Assembly: GCA_029262975.1 (NCBI GenBank)
Contig: JAJCYJ010000048.1
Span: 1-13,204 of the forward strand
Direction: 5' to 3'
From: Saprospiraceae bacterium
GTDB taxonomy: Bacteria > Bacteroidota > Bacteroidia > Chitinophagales > Saprospiraceae
Length of the DNA stretch: 13,204 bases
The position numbers were made by a program, and so were the translations under genes. The notes under the pieces were generated by a model. That model had not been told where the DNA came from. It ran no database searches and worked only from the letters and a program-made list of their open reading frames with translations. Shown in pieces: positions 5,606 through 12,685 of the stretch (its first letter is position 1; each line of letters opens with the position of its first letter).

Positions 5606-8359
5606 CTATTTTTTTAAAAGGTAGGAGATAAGAAAAGGCAGCGCTATGATTTGCGTTTCATCTTTATATTGCTCTTTAGAAGGAATCGACTTTGTGAGAT
5701 AGAAATGTTGTTTTTGTTTTTTCAATTCCTCTTTACTCTCTTTCCATCTTTCTTCATTCTTATAGATATTCCACCCCAGCTTGAGCTTTTCAGCATTCCA
5801 TCTGATGTGCTCGATGGCACCGAGTTGTTTGATCGTCTCCGGGTTGATAGCCGACAAAATGTCGTTGACAATTTCCTCGAGTTGATAGACATCCAAATTC
5901 ATCAATCTCATCTTTACCCACCCATGTTCCATCGATTCACGATTGCTGCTTCTGTCTGCTTCTGAGAGTTCTTTCCAGACAAAATCAAGAGCAGCTGACT
6001 TTGCCCCGAGAATATGCCTGGCATAAATGATCGCTTTTTCCCACTCTTGGTCACGGTCGCTCTTTCCCGTATCAGGCACAAGAGACAGTTGATTCTTTGT
6101 CTCTTCTGAAAGCGGATATTTTTCTAACAACTTTTTGTCTTTATCCAGATAACCATAAAGCAGGGCCAGCACTTTGGCCGCATAATCTCTCTCTTCTTCT
6201 CTGATCATAAATGCCGAACATTCCCTCATGAGACTTCCAAAAAAGAAGAAGGGAACATGTGGTGCCATAGCATTCATCTTTTTCTCCATATGCTGCAGGT
6301 CATCACGATCTGGAAACTCATAATGACAATAAACTTGTAGGTCACATGGTTGATTTTTTGTCTCCACACCTTTATGAAGCCACCCGAGACGAGGGAGTAT
6401 TTGACTGGCCGTTGTTGTGGATTCTAATGTGTCTGTTTTACAAAAATAGATAGTCGTACATACAGCTGGATCAATCCATCGGTATAAGGACCATGATGTA
6501 TAAGTCATACCATTGATTGACTCAGGTATTGGCACCCACTTTATCTTCCAGGAGACAGGATTAGATGATGCGAGATATGAGTTTTGTTCTTGATATTGTG
6601 CAATAGTGACCTTTTCATCAAGACTATAGTAAATCCTGATTTTGAGCTGGTGTTCAGGCCCGAAGTGCCCCATAATCACCAATCTGTCCAGGATAGCCCT
6701 GGCCATCGCGCTAAAGCCAATAATGATGACACGTGCGCTCTTTCTTGCCACTCTAGCCGGACTTATCTGATGATCAAATCTATCGACGGGATGCACCCGC
6801 AATAATCTGCGCGCTATCATAGCATTGATATCAAACAGATGAAGATCTTTATGTGTGATTTCCTGCAGTAGTCTTCTTTGTTGCTGATCCCTCAAGAGTA
6901 CATACCAATTGCTTTTGTTATCATTCTGATGAATCGTGGAGTTGATGATATCCAACTCTTGTGTGATGCGAAAGTTTTCTTCATCATTTGTACTTACGAC
7001 ATAGACATAGCGTGCTTTATCAAAGTGTGTTTGCTTCAGGTCGATACTGTAAGTCAGATTCCCTTTCAAGAGCCAGATGTTGGAATTTTGAATAATTGTA
7101 TCTGTCTTGCCTGAAGGATCCCGGGAAAGCAATACAACACGATTCTCTTCTTCTGCTGCTAAGTCCATGGCTAATTGTGCAGCGATGGCACCATCTCCGA
7201 TTACCACATCAAAGGGCTTCTTCTTACCCCTGCGGTACAACCAAAACTTCAGTCGATTCATGCGCTCTCTTCCAGCCGCTAATGAAAAAGCCAGAATGAA
7301 GGCATAACCTGCTAGTATACCACCTGTTAATCGAGCAATATCTATTACGGATGTCAATTTTTCACTACTCTCTGCCGATGAATTCAATGTGATCAGATTA
7401 GCAGCTGAGAAAAAAGCATCTAAAAAATCAGGCTTATCACCATAGTAGAACCCCATCGTACCTATGGTCAGGGTAAGCACGGCTAAAACCATTGGATATA
7501 CAAATCGGAATAAAAGTGTCCTGCTATCTTTATAGTAATGGTATAACCATGTGATCCAACCGAGCGCTAATAGTATGGCCACAAAACAAGGATGACAGAC
7601 AACACAACTACTTTCTCCTAGCAGAATGTAAGTGACTACTACTATGATCAGAAGACATGCCAATGCCCAGGCAGCATACTTCCAGATCCAAGCCCGGATT
7701 TTCATTTTTGTAAATTGAGATTGAGCTGAGATCCTGGATTCCGACCATGTGTAATTTTTTCGAGGAGGAAGTGTTGGGAGTATTCGCTCACCATTAGATC
7801 GAAATAGAATAGGACGATGTACCGGAAAAGGATTACTGGTTCGCGGTGTAATTAACTGATGGAGGCGTCTGTCAAATTTCGGCAATTCAATCACAGTTCC
7901 ATCAAAGGACTTACCGCTATGCCACATCTGTACGACCTCCGAGGTACCACCTGTCTTTCCGGTATCAACCCCATCCCAAATGGCTATGAGATGGCGAGCA
8001 TGGGTGACTATAATCTCAGCTTGTACTCGATAAGAGTGCTTTGATTTACTCAAATCAATATATTCTATCCCAACTTGACTGTCCAATTCCGGATGCCTTT
8101 TGTTCGGTGTCTTTTTATCTGTAATTTGAATAAATTTATCCTTTTGGATTAATGCCTTCACTCCCAGCTCATCTGCCCCTACAGCTGTGCCTGAGATAAG
8201 GGCAATGGGTTTGCCTGTTGCTTGTCTAAGTTCATCAAATTTTTCGCATATATGCTTCCCGACACGATCCCCATCGATCAGATCCATATGCCCCGTAAGC
8301 CCAACGATTAAATGGGAGCTGCTATATTTTTTTAATTTGTCCTGAAGCTTATCGTTCAT
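5606..8359 (-). CDS. SLOG - channel-like membrane core - RCK/TrkA-N - RyR domain protein (putative ligand-gated ion channel)
   Basis: A 917-residue multidomain membrane protein. The N-terminus (about 14-165) is a SLOG/LOG-like Rossmann domain: VGLTGHMDL, then ALISGTAVGADELG, then LIAIWDG with a following GGTSE. Membrane helices lie at about 224-247, 256-276, 286-306 and 342-363. Between the last two, FLDAFFSAANLITLNSS resembles a pore helix with the filter TVGYG replaced by TLNSS. An RCK/TrkA-N-like domain follows (383-525, glycine motif VVIGDGAIAAQLA), then a second Rossmann unit (541-640, VIIIGFSAMARAIL). The C-terminus has SNR near 805 and EHIRWNAEKLKLGW (850-863), then YKDETQIIALP, as in prokaryotic RyR domains. 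The channel/RCK layout recalls CASTOR/POLLUX-type channels. I infer a channel gated by a nucleotide-derived ligand bound by SLOG or RyR. Gating, ion choice and even conduction are unproven. The TIR protein gene follows on the same strand. Confidence 0.92.
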   Translation of the reverse strand: MNDKLQDKLKKYSSSHLIVGLTGHMDLIDGDRVGKHICEKFDELRQATGKPIALISGTAVGADELGVKALIQKDKFIQITDKKTPNKRHPELDSQVGIEYIDLSKSKHSYRVQAEIIVTHARHLIAIWDGVDTGKTGGTSEVVQMWHSGKSFDGTVIELPKFDRRLHQLITPRTSNPFPVHRPILFRSNGERILPTLPPRKNYTWSESRISAQSQFTKMKIRAWIWKYAAWALACLLIIVVVTYILLGESSCVVCHPCFVAILLALGWITWLYHYYKDSRTLLFRFVYPMVLAVLTLTIGTMGFYYGDKPDFLDAFFSAANLITLNSSAESSEKLTSVIDIARLTGGILAGYAFILAFSLAAGRERMNRLKFWLYRRGKKKPFDVVIGDGAIAAQLAMDLAAEEENRVVLLSRDPSGKTDTIIQNSNIWLLKGNLTYSIDLKQTHFDKARYVYVVSTNDEENFRITQELDIINSTIHQNDNKSNWYVLLRDQQQRRLLQEITHKDLHLFDINAMIARRLLRVHPVDRFDHQISPARVARKSARVIIIGFSAMARAILDRLVIMGHFGPEHQLKIRIYYSLDEKVTIAQYQEQNSYLASSNPVSWKIKWVPIPESINGMTYTSWSLYRWIDPAVCTTIYFCKTDTLESTTTASQILPRLGWLHKGVETKNQPCDLQVYCHYEFPDRDDLQHMEKKMNAMAPHVPFFFFGSLMRECSAFMIREEERDYAAKVLALLYGYLDKDKKLLEKYPLSEETKNQLSLVPDTGKSDRDQEWEKAIIYARHILGAKSAALDFVWKELSEADRSSNRESMEHGWVKMRLMNLDVYQLEEIVNDILSAINPETIKQLGAIEHIRWNAEKLKLGWNIYKNEERWKESKEELKKQKQHFYLTKSIPSKEQYKDETQIIALPFLISYLLKK

Positions 8360-8373
8360 CTATGATCGTTCAT
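8357..8373 (-). promoter_or_regulatory. Duplicated start region with a five-codon upstream ORF overlapping the SLOG/RyR start
   Basis: On the minus strand ATGAACGAT occurs twice, starting at 8373 and 8359, 14 bases apart. The upstream ATG is in another frame and reads Met-Asn-Asp-His-Arg-stop, its TGA overlapping the true ATG as ATGA. This is the arrangement used in translational coupling, but a local duplication with no function explains it equally well. Neither ATG has a clear Shine-Dalgarno site. Confidence 0.3.
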
Positions 8374-8422
8374 GAATGTAAGTGCCCTTAATTCATTTAG
8401 CTACTAAATTAGTAAAGGATGA

Positions 8423-8536
8423 TTGATTTCAGACGATTTACAGAAATTTCAACAACTTTATCAGCAATAACATGAAGAAATTGTAGACAAGACAGTTCAA
8501 GGATTACAAATGTGTGATTCAACGTCAGTGGTTTTT
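8423..8536 (+). pseudogene. Possible remnant of a small gene interrupted by TAA
   Basis: A TTG at 8423 has AAAGGA about five bases upstream. It begins a frame reading Met-Ile and then SDDLQKFQQLYQQ before TAA at 8468-8470. The same frame resumes as HEEIVDKTVQGLQMC and runs to TAG at 8534-8536. Changing the TAA to CAA (one C-to-T transition) would give a continuous glutamine-rich helical peptide of about 37 residues. It lies in the divergent intergenic region between the SLOG/RyR gene and the serine-hydrolase-like gene. It is too short to assign and chance is possible. The rest of 8360-8735 is AT-rich and must hold promoters for both flanking genes, though I see no clean consensus. Confidence 0.22.
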
Positions 8537-8735
8537 TAGTCATACAATGTCCTTGTGGGATCATTATGAATGGAATTCTCATCTGAAATTTAAATCCTGA
8601 TTATCAGCACTAAGTCTTTATTATCTTTACAATAGATAAGTAGCTTTCTAATGAATCAAGTCGAATGTCAATAGGTTATATAAAAGCCAACAGAAGAAAA
8701 GAGATTAAATAAACAGTTTATCAATTTTAAAAGAA

Positions 8736-10271
8736 ATGATGAGAAGTTTGGATAAAGATAAATTGATCAAGATGAATACAATTCAATTCGGTTTTCTCGC
8801 AATCATATTAAGTCTCTATTTATCTAGTTGTCAGAACAAAAAGACTTCACCCATTGATGCACATTTAATTGGATGGCTCAATTCGACCCTGGATAGCATT
8901 GTCTCAGAAAATGACATTCCTACCCTATCCATTGCAATTAAAAGAGGGAGCGATTCTACTTATTTTGAATCTTTTGGCACTTTAAAAGGTGATAGTTCAT
9001 TTCAAGTTGATGAACATTCCATTTATCCGATCGGTTTACTTTCTAAAGTCTTTACCGGTATCATTATCACCAACCTGGTCGAGGAAGGAATATTGAATTA
9101 TGATGAACCGATTTCTTCATATCTATCAGAAGTGTTGGCGGACTCAGCAATGAAAAGTTATCACAACATTCCTCTTAAAACCCTGCTTTATCATAGATCC
9201 GGGATCACAGATAACGATTGCTCTTTTTATACAATCAGAGATGAAGGCAACACGTCTCTGACAGAATATACTTCTTCACAATTGGTGAACGATTTGAATC
9301 AAATTAGAATCGACCAGGACGACAAGTCGTTCCTATATTCTAATTTCGGCTATATTATTCTTGGGTATATATGTGAGCAGGTAAGTGGGAAATCATATGC
9401 CACACTATTAAAAGAGTATGTAACAGACGAATACGATCTCCAAAATACCACGATTCGCTTATACGGTGAGCCAAAACCCTCATTGGTTTCTTCTATGACA
9501 TCGGGCCAGAAAGAGGCTTTGACATCAACTGACAAACCAGAAATCACACGGCCTGCTGATGGCATCTATTCTAATTCAATTGATTTAATGAAATTGCAAG
9601 GTGCGCAGATAAAATCATATCAAAATTACTTTGAAAGAGGCATTACAAATCCCTTGATATTGACAGAACGTACTGTCGGTACCAGAATAAATGACTGGAC
9701 TTATGGTAACGGATTGATGCAGATCGTCAGTGATGGTCACAAATATTTGGGCTATTATAGAAACAGTAAGGAATATGCTTCAGTCTATTTGTTTTCGGTT
9801 TATCCGAATGTTGGCATAACCATACACACTCATAAAGGTGGACCCTGGTTAGGTGAGAGTGCATTAGCACTTATGGACGGTATCGTTGATGAAAAGAGAA
9901 TGTTCAACCCGGTAAGAAGGTCATTAGCATGGAGCTTGTTTTCAGTGATTGAAACCGAAGGAATAGAAGACGGGATTGAATGGTTTAACAAGAACAAAGG
10001 TTCTAAAAAATACATGCTTATAGAGTCCGAAATAAACACAGTAGGCTATCGATTGCTGCGAGAACGAAATATAAAAGAGTCCATTGAGGTATTCAAATTA
10101 AATGTAATGGAATTTCCAGAATCCAGTAATGTCTATGATAGTCTCGGCGAAGCATATATGAATGATGGTAATGATGAGTTGGCAATTTATAATTATCAAA
10201 AATCACTGGACATGGATCCGGAAAACTCAAGAGCTGAGAGATATTTAAAAAGGCTCAGATCGGAGGAATAG
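8736..10271 (+). CDS. Beta-lactamase-fold (class C-like) lipoprotein lacking the catalytic Ser, with C-terminal TPRs
   Basis: A 511-residue protein with a signal peptide ending in LSSC (Cys32), so probably an envelope lipoprotein. I start at the ATG at 8736, which follows AAAAGAA; the in-frame ATG at 8772 would give a shorter, equally good signal. Residues about 41-385 follow the serine hydrolase/class C beta-lactamase fold. The alignable segment YPIGLLSKVFTGI corresponds to the usual IGSxSKxFT, so the nucleophilic Ser of SxxK is Leu101 (codon TTA; TCA would be Ser), while Lys104 remains. The Tyr-x-Asn motif is kept (YSN, 201-203). The third motif, normally HxG or KTG, appears as YLG (337-339). 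With two of three active-site elements altered, hydrolysis is unlikely. Residues about 435-508 contain TPR-like helices (VYDSLGEAYMNDGNDELAI), a common tail on these proteins in Bacteroidota. It may be a non-catalytic binding protein or a decaying enzyme. The neighbouring plus-strand gene is 219 bp away. Confidence 0.9.
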   Translation: MMRSLDKDKLIKMNTIQFGFLAIILSLYLSSCQNKKTSPIDAHLIGWLNSTLDSIVSENDIPTLSIAIKRGSDSTYFESFGTLKGDSSFQVDEHSIYPIGLLSKVFTGIIITNLVEEGILNYDEPISSYLSEVLADSAMKSYHNIPLKTLLYHRSGITDNDCSFYTIRDEGNTSLTEYTSSQLVNDLNQIRIDQDDKSFLYSNFGYIILGYICEQVSGKSYATLLKEYVTDEYDLQNTTIRLYGEPKPSLVSSMTSGQKEALTSTDKPEITRPADGIYSNSIDLMKLQGAQIKSYQNYFERGITNPLILTERTVGTRINDWTYGNGLMQIVSDGHKYLGYYRNSKEYASVYLFSVYPNVGITIHTHKGGPWLGESALALMDGIVDEKRMFNPVRRSLAWSLFSVIETEGIEDGIEWFNKNKGSKKYMLIESEINTVGYRLLRERNIKESIEVFKLNVMEFPESSNVYDSLGEAYMNDGNDELAIYNYQKSLDMDPENSRAERYLKRLRSEE

Positions 10272-10435
10272 ATGATTTCATATTGGAGTCTTAAGCCTTG
10301 CTTTCCTCCACAAAATTGAGTTGAGTTAGTATTAAACCATCTATAAACTAATATATACCCTTAACCGGCGAATTAGAACTCCTTCATCATAGCTAAGAAG
10401 TCTTTTTTATCATACGCCTTTATAGGACCGGAGAT

Positions 10436-10443
10436 TAGTTTTG
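10436..10443 (+). promoter_or_regulatory. Candidate Bacteroidota -7 element (TAGTTTTG) upstream of the small membrane protein gene
   Basis: TAGTTTTG matches the Bacteroidota -7 consensus TAnnTTTG and lies 47 bases before the ATG at 10491. I see no good TTG/TTTG -33 element at the usual 19-21 base spacing, so this is only a candidate. The remaining 10272-10490 sequence shows no gene and no convincing terminator for the hydrolase-like gene. Confidence 0.28.
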
Positions 10444-10490
10444 TATATTTAAATGTTCAGGTATTATTACACATCAGAATTAAATAAAAA

Positions 10491-11015
10491 ATGACTTGGG
10501 AACTCATCAGCGCTGTAACTGAAATTATTGGAACAATTACGATTGTTGTTACCCTAATTTATGTCTTAATCCAAATCCGATTAAATTCACACCAATTAGA
10601 AAGATCCATTCAGGCTACACGCACACAGAACTGGCAATCTGTTGTTGAAAACTTTAATGTCTGGCGAGAAATGGTATTGGCAGCAAACAATTCAGAGATT
10701 TGGATAAAAGGATTAAACGACTTAAATGATCTAAATCAAAATCAGAAAATAAAATTTAATATGATAGCCGGGTCTTTAATTTGGACTTGTTGGTTTGTAT
10801 ATCAATTGCAACAGAATGAAGGTTTGATGGCAGATGTAAATGCGAACCTGTATCGTGACCTATATATGCATAAGGGGTACAGGGAATGGTTATCTCATAA
10901 TGAAAAATTGCATACTGATGACTTCAGAAAGTTCCTGGAAAAGGTCAAAGAATCTGTGGGTGACGATCGACATCTAAATGGTGAGTCTTCAAGTTTGACG
11001 GCTGGGATCTACTAA
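10491..11015 (+). CDS. Small membrane-anchored protein of unknown function
   Basis: A 174-residue protein. One N-terminal membrane helix (about 5-28, IIGTITIVVTLIYVLIQI) is followed by Arg-Leu-Asn-Ser and a long, probably cytoplasmic, helical domain with many Trp and Gln. The layout (a helix ending near LIYVLIQIR, then an Asn/Gln-rich linker and 120-140 soluble residues) matches a widespread uncharacterised bacterial family whose role is not known to me. The ATG follows an A-rich leader (TTAAATAAAAA), usual for this group of bacteria. The residues after about 160 are low in structure. It is on the same strand as the hydrolase-like gene but 219 bp away with its own candidate promoter element, so it may be a separate unit. 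No catalytic motif is visible. Confidence 0.85.
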   Translation: MTWELISAVTEIIGTITIVVTLIYVLIQIRLNSHQLERSIQATRTQNWQSVVENFNVWREMVLAANNSEIWIKGLNDLNDLNQNQKIKFNMIAGSLIWTCWFVYQLQQNEGLMADVNANLYRDLYMHKGYREWLSHNEKLHTDDFRKFLEKVKESVGDDRHLNGESSSLTAGIY

Positions 11016-11056
11016 TCAGTGTGGAATCTTTTAAAAGTTTGGACGACTATTTCAAT

Positions 11057-11164
11057 CGTGATCCAAATATTTAAATATTGATGTTCTATATCCTTACTTT
11101 CTTTGGATCACGCCTGCCTGCCGGACAGGCAGGGATTAGATGGATTTTAGGATTACACGGATCA
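11057..11164. repeat. Composite palindromic intergenic repeat
   Basis: Three nested structures sit in about 108 bp. CGTGATCCAAA (11057-11067) is exactly inverted as TTTGGATCACG (11102-11112), an 11-bp stem over 34 bases. Inside that loop AATATTTAAATATT (11066-11079) is a perfect 14-bp palindrome. Next comes CCTGCCTG-CCGGA-CAGGCAGG (11113-11133), an 8-bp GC-rich stem with a 5-base loop, much richer in GC than its surroundings. GGATCA occurs at 11105-11110 and again at 11159-11164. The GC-rich hairpin followed by GATTAGATGGATTTTAGGAT resembles intergenic repeats I have met in Bacteroidota genomes, but I cannot verify copy number here. Being between a plus-strand stop and a minus-strand stop, it could also act as a two-way terminator. 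The following 11165-11395 stretch shows no convincing gene. Confidence 0.7.
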
Positions 11165-11395
11165 TTGTAAGTGCTGAATTTTGTGGCTGTCAGTTCGAAT
11201 TTTGATAATTACAATTCTTTTAGAATATTGAAATTCAAACTGTTCCATAAAGATCAAAAATTGCAGTTCAATAACACTCAGAAATATGCAATACTTTATC
11301 TGCCTCTATTGTTGAGAAAAATATTAGAAGACATGATTTACATTAAATCTGCTCGTTTTTACACTAGTTCAAGAAAGCCGTTTAATTCCTTATAT

Positions 11396-12313
11396 TCAAA
11401 AATCATCAACTTCACGATACGCCTTAATAAGTTTTAGCTCTCCCTCTTTATCAGGATGAAAATTTCCATGCTCCATACCCAGGATGCCCGTATATCCTTT
11501 ACCATATATGTGTTTGAAAATATTGCGATAATTCATTTCACCGGTTGTAGGCTCTTTCCTTCCCGGGACATCACCGATCTGAAAATAACCCGTCTCTTCA
11601 TACGCATAGTCAATATTCTGGATGATATTTCCTTCGGTTATTTGTTGGTGATACATATCAAACAATACTTTACACGACGGGCTGTTGACTGCTTTACAGA
11701 TCAGATATCCATGAGGGACTTTACTCAGAAATACATCCGGATGATTGTGCAGATGATTCAGCGGTTCGATCACCATGACCAGACCATGAGGCTCAAGTAT
11801 TGCTGATGCCTGCTTTAGTGTCTCTATAATATTTGCTGTTTGATAATCAGGCTCCAGGCGATGGTGGCGATTGCCCAGGACTATGGTCATCCAGGTGGCC
11901 CCTACCCTTTTGGCAACGTCCACTGAAGATTTTATCTCGTCTACAAATGCCTTTCTGACTTCAGGATCACCTTTAGCAAGACCATCTCCCCTCCTGACGA
12001 TCCAGTTGCCTACAAAGACGCCCATTTCCATGTCATTATCTCTGAGCGCTTTACCAAATTTTTCTTGCAACACGACGTCTCTGGCTGCCAAACTATTATC
12101 TTCAAAAGCAGAAAACCCCTGGTCAGCCATAAACTTGATCTGATCAATTGGATCTTCGCCAGCGGAATGTTTAAACATTCCGATATGAGGAGCATATTTC
12201 AACTTAAATGCATTGGCGTCATTGCTTTCGGTGATAATGGATTCGCCTTCAAGCGGCAGTCCCAGGGCAGCCGAAGTGGCCAGTCCCGATTGTACAAAAG
12301 TTCTTCTGTCCAT
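11396..12313 (-). CDS. Hydroxypyruvate isomerase-like TIM-barrel protein with twin-arginine signal
   Basis: A 305-residue protein of the sugar phosphate isomerase/epimerase superfamily (AP-endonuclease-2-like TIM barrel), close to the hydroxypyruvate isomerase (Hyi) branch. The N-terminus DRRTFVQSGLATSAALGL is a twin-arginine export signal, so the folded enzyme probably acts in the periplasm. Barrel motifs are clear: VIEPLN (Glu183), LFDMYHQQ (Asp219), YFQIGDVPGRKEP (Gln245) and GMEHG (Glu281). These four, in that order and spacing, fit the divalent-metal and acid/base set of Hyi-type enzymes, so the active site looks complete. The true substrate cannot be read from sequence; many exported Bacteroidota members are annotated only as TIM-barrel proteins acting on sugars or keto-acids. 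It is transcribed away from the propeller-regulator gene, with 372 bp between their starts. The ATG at 12313 is preceded by the AT-rich TTTCAATAATT. Length and termini look normal. Confidence 0.93.
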   Translation of the reverse strand: MDRRTFVQSGLATSAALGLPLEGESIITESNDANAFKLKYAPHIGMFKHSAGEDPIDQIKFMADQGFSAFEDNSLAARDVVLQEKFGKALRDNDMEMGVFVGNWIVRRGDGLAKGDPEVRKAFVDEIKSSVDVAKRVGATWMTIVLGNRHHRLEPDYQTANIIETLKQASAILEPHGLVMVIEPLNHLHNHPDVFLSKVPHGYLICKAVNSPSCKVLFDMYHQQITEGNIIQNIDYAYEETGYFQIGDVPGRKEPTTGEMNYRNIFKHIYGKGYTGILGMEHGNFHPDKEGELKLIKAYREVDDF

Positions 12314-12685
12314 AATTATTGAAATGAATGACTTATCTAAAGTAATTGGGAGAGATGGACTTCTAAAAACAGAAAAACACCAAATCTCTGATCATTGGTT
12401 AAATTAATAATTAGAATTGATTGATCAGTTGTTTTTTCGGTCAATCTTTTTCAGGAGACAAAATAGAAAAAGTAAGCGTGAGCAACTTGCACTGGATGGA
12501 CAGCCGAAAGATCTTGAGCAGTAAAAGTCAGTTTATCATAAGTTAGATTGAGTTCAAATACGCTTGTTGAAAATCAACGTACATCATTAATGGCTATAGC
12601 AAATAAATTTACTATTTTATGCCTTGATATATGGTGTTTTAGTCGAACAGCATGATAGCTAAAGGACAATTTCTTGAACTTCGTA
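12314..12685. other. Divergent intergenic region between the isomerase-like gene and the propeller-regulator gene
   Basis: This 372-bp AT-rich stretch separates two divergent starts, so it should hold promoters for both. I see no clear TAnnTTTG/TTTG promoter pair, no stable terminator hairpin, no RNA gene and no convincing small gene. The short GTG frame at 12478 and the minus-strand frame running from 12831 do not look like protein. Confidence 0.5.

Noticed and set aside
5651..5965. Plus-strand 104-codon frame, and similar frames within 6584-8044
   Set aside because: They lie antisense to the well-supported SLOG/RyR gene and show no recognisable motifs.
4004..8359. Calling the pair a Thoeris system
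   Set aside because: There is no SIR2 or macro-domain effector; the SLOG protein carries a channel/RCK/RyR core, so only an analogy in logic is justified.
9722..9731. GATCGTCAGT, a match to part of the 37-bp repeat
   Set aside because: Only 10 bases match and they lie inside the serine-hydrolase-like coding frame; chance explains it.
10372..10409. Intrinsic terminator after the serine-hydrolase-like gene
   Set aside because: A T-run is present, but the nearest inverted repeat (CTTC/GAAG) is only 4 bp.
11171..11437. Plus-strand 88-codon frame starting with GTG
   Set aside because: Lys/Phe/Asn-rich with no domain, no ribosome site, and overlaps the 3' end of the isomerase-like gene.
11456..12322. 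Plus-strand frames opposite the isomerase-like gene
   Set aside because: They are antisense shadows of a gene with clear family motifs.
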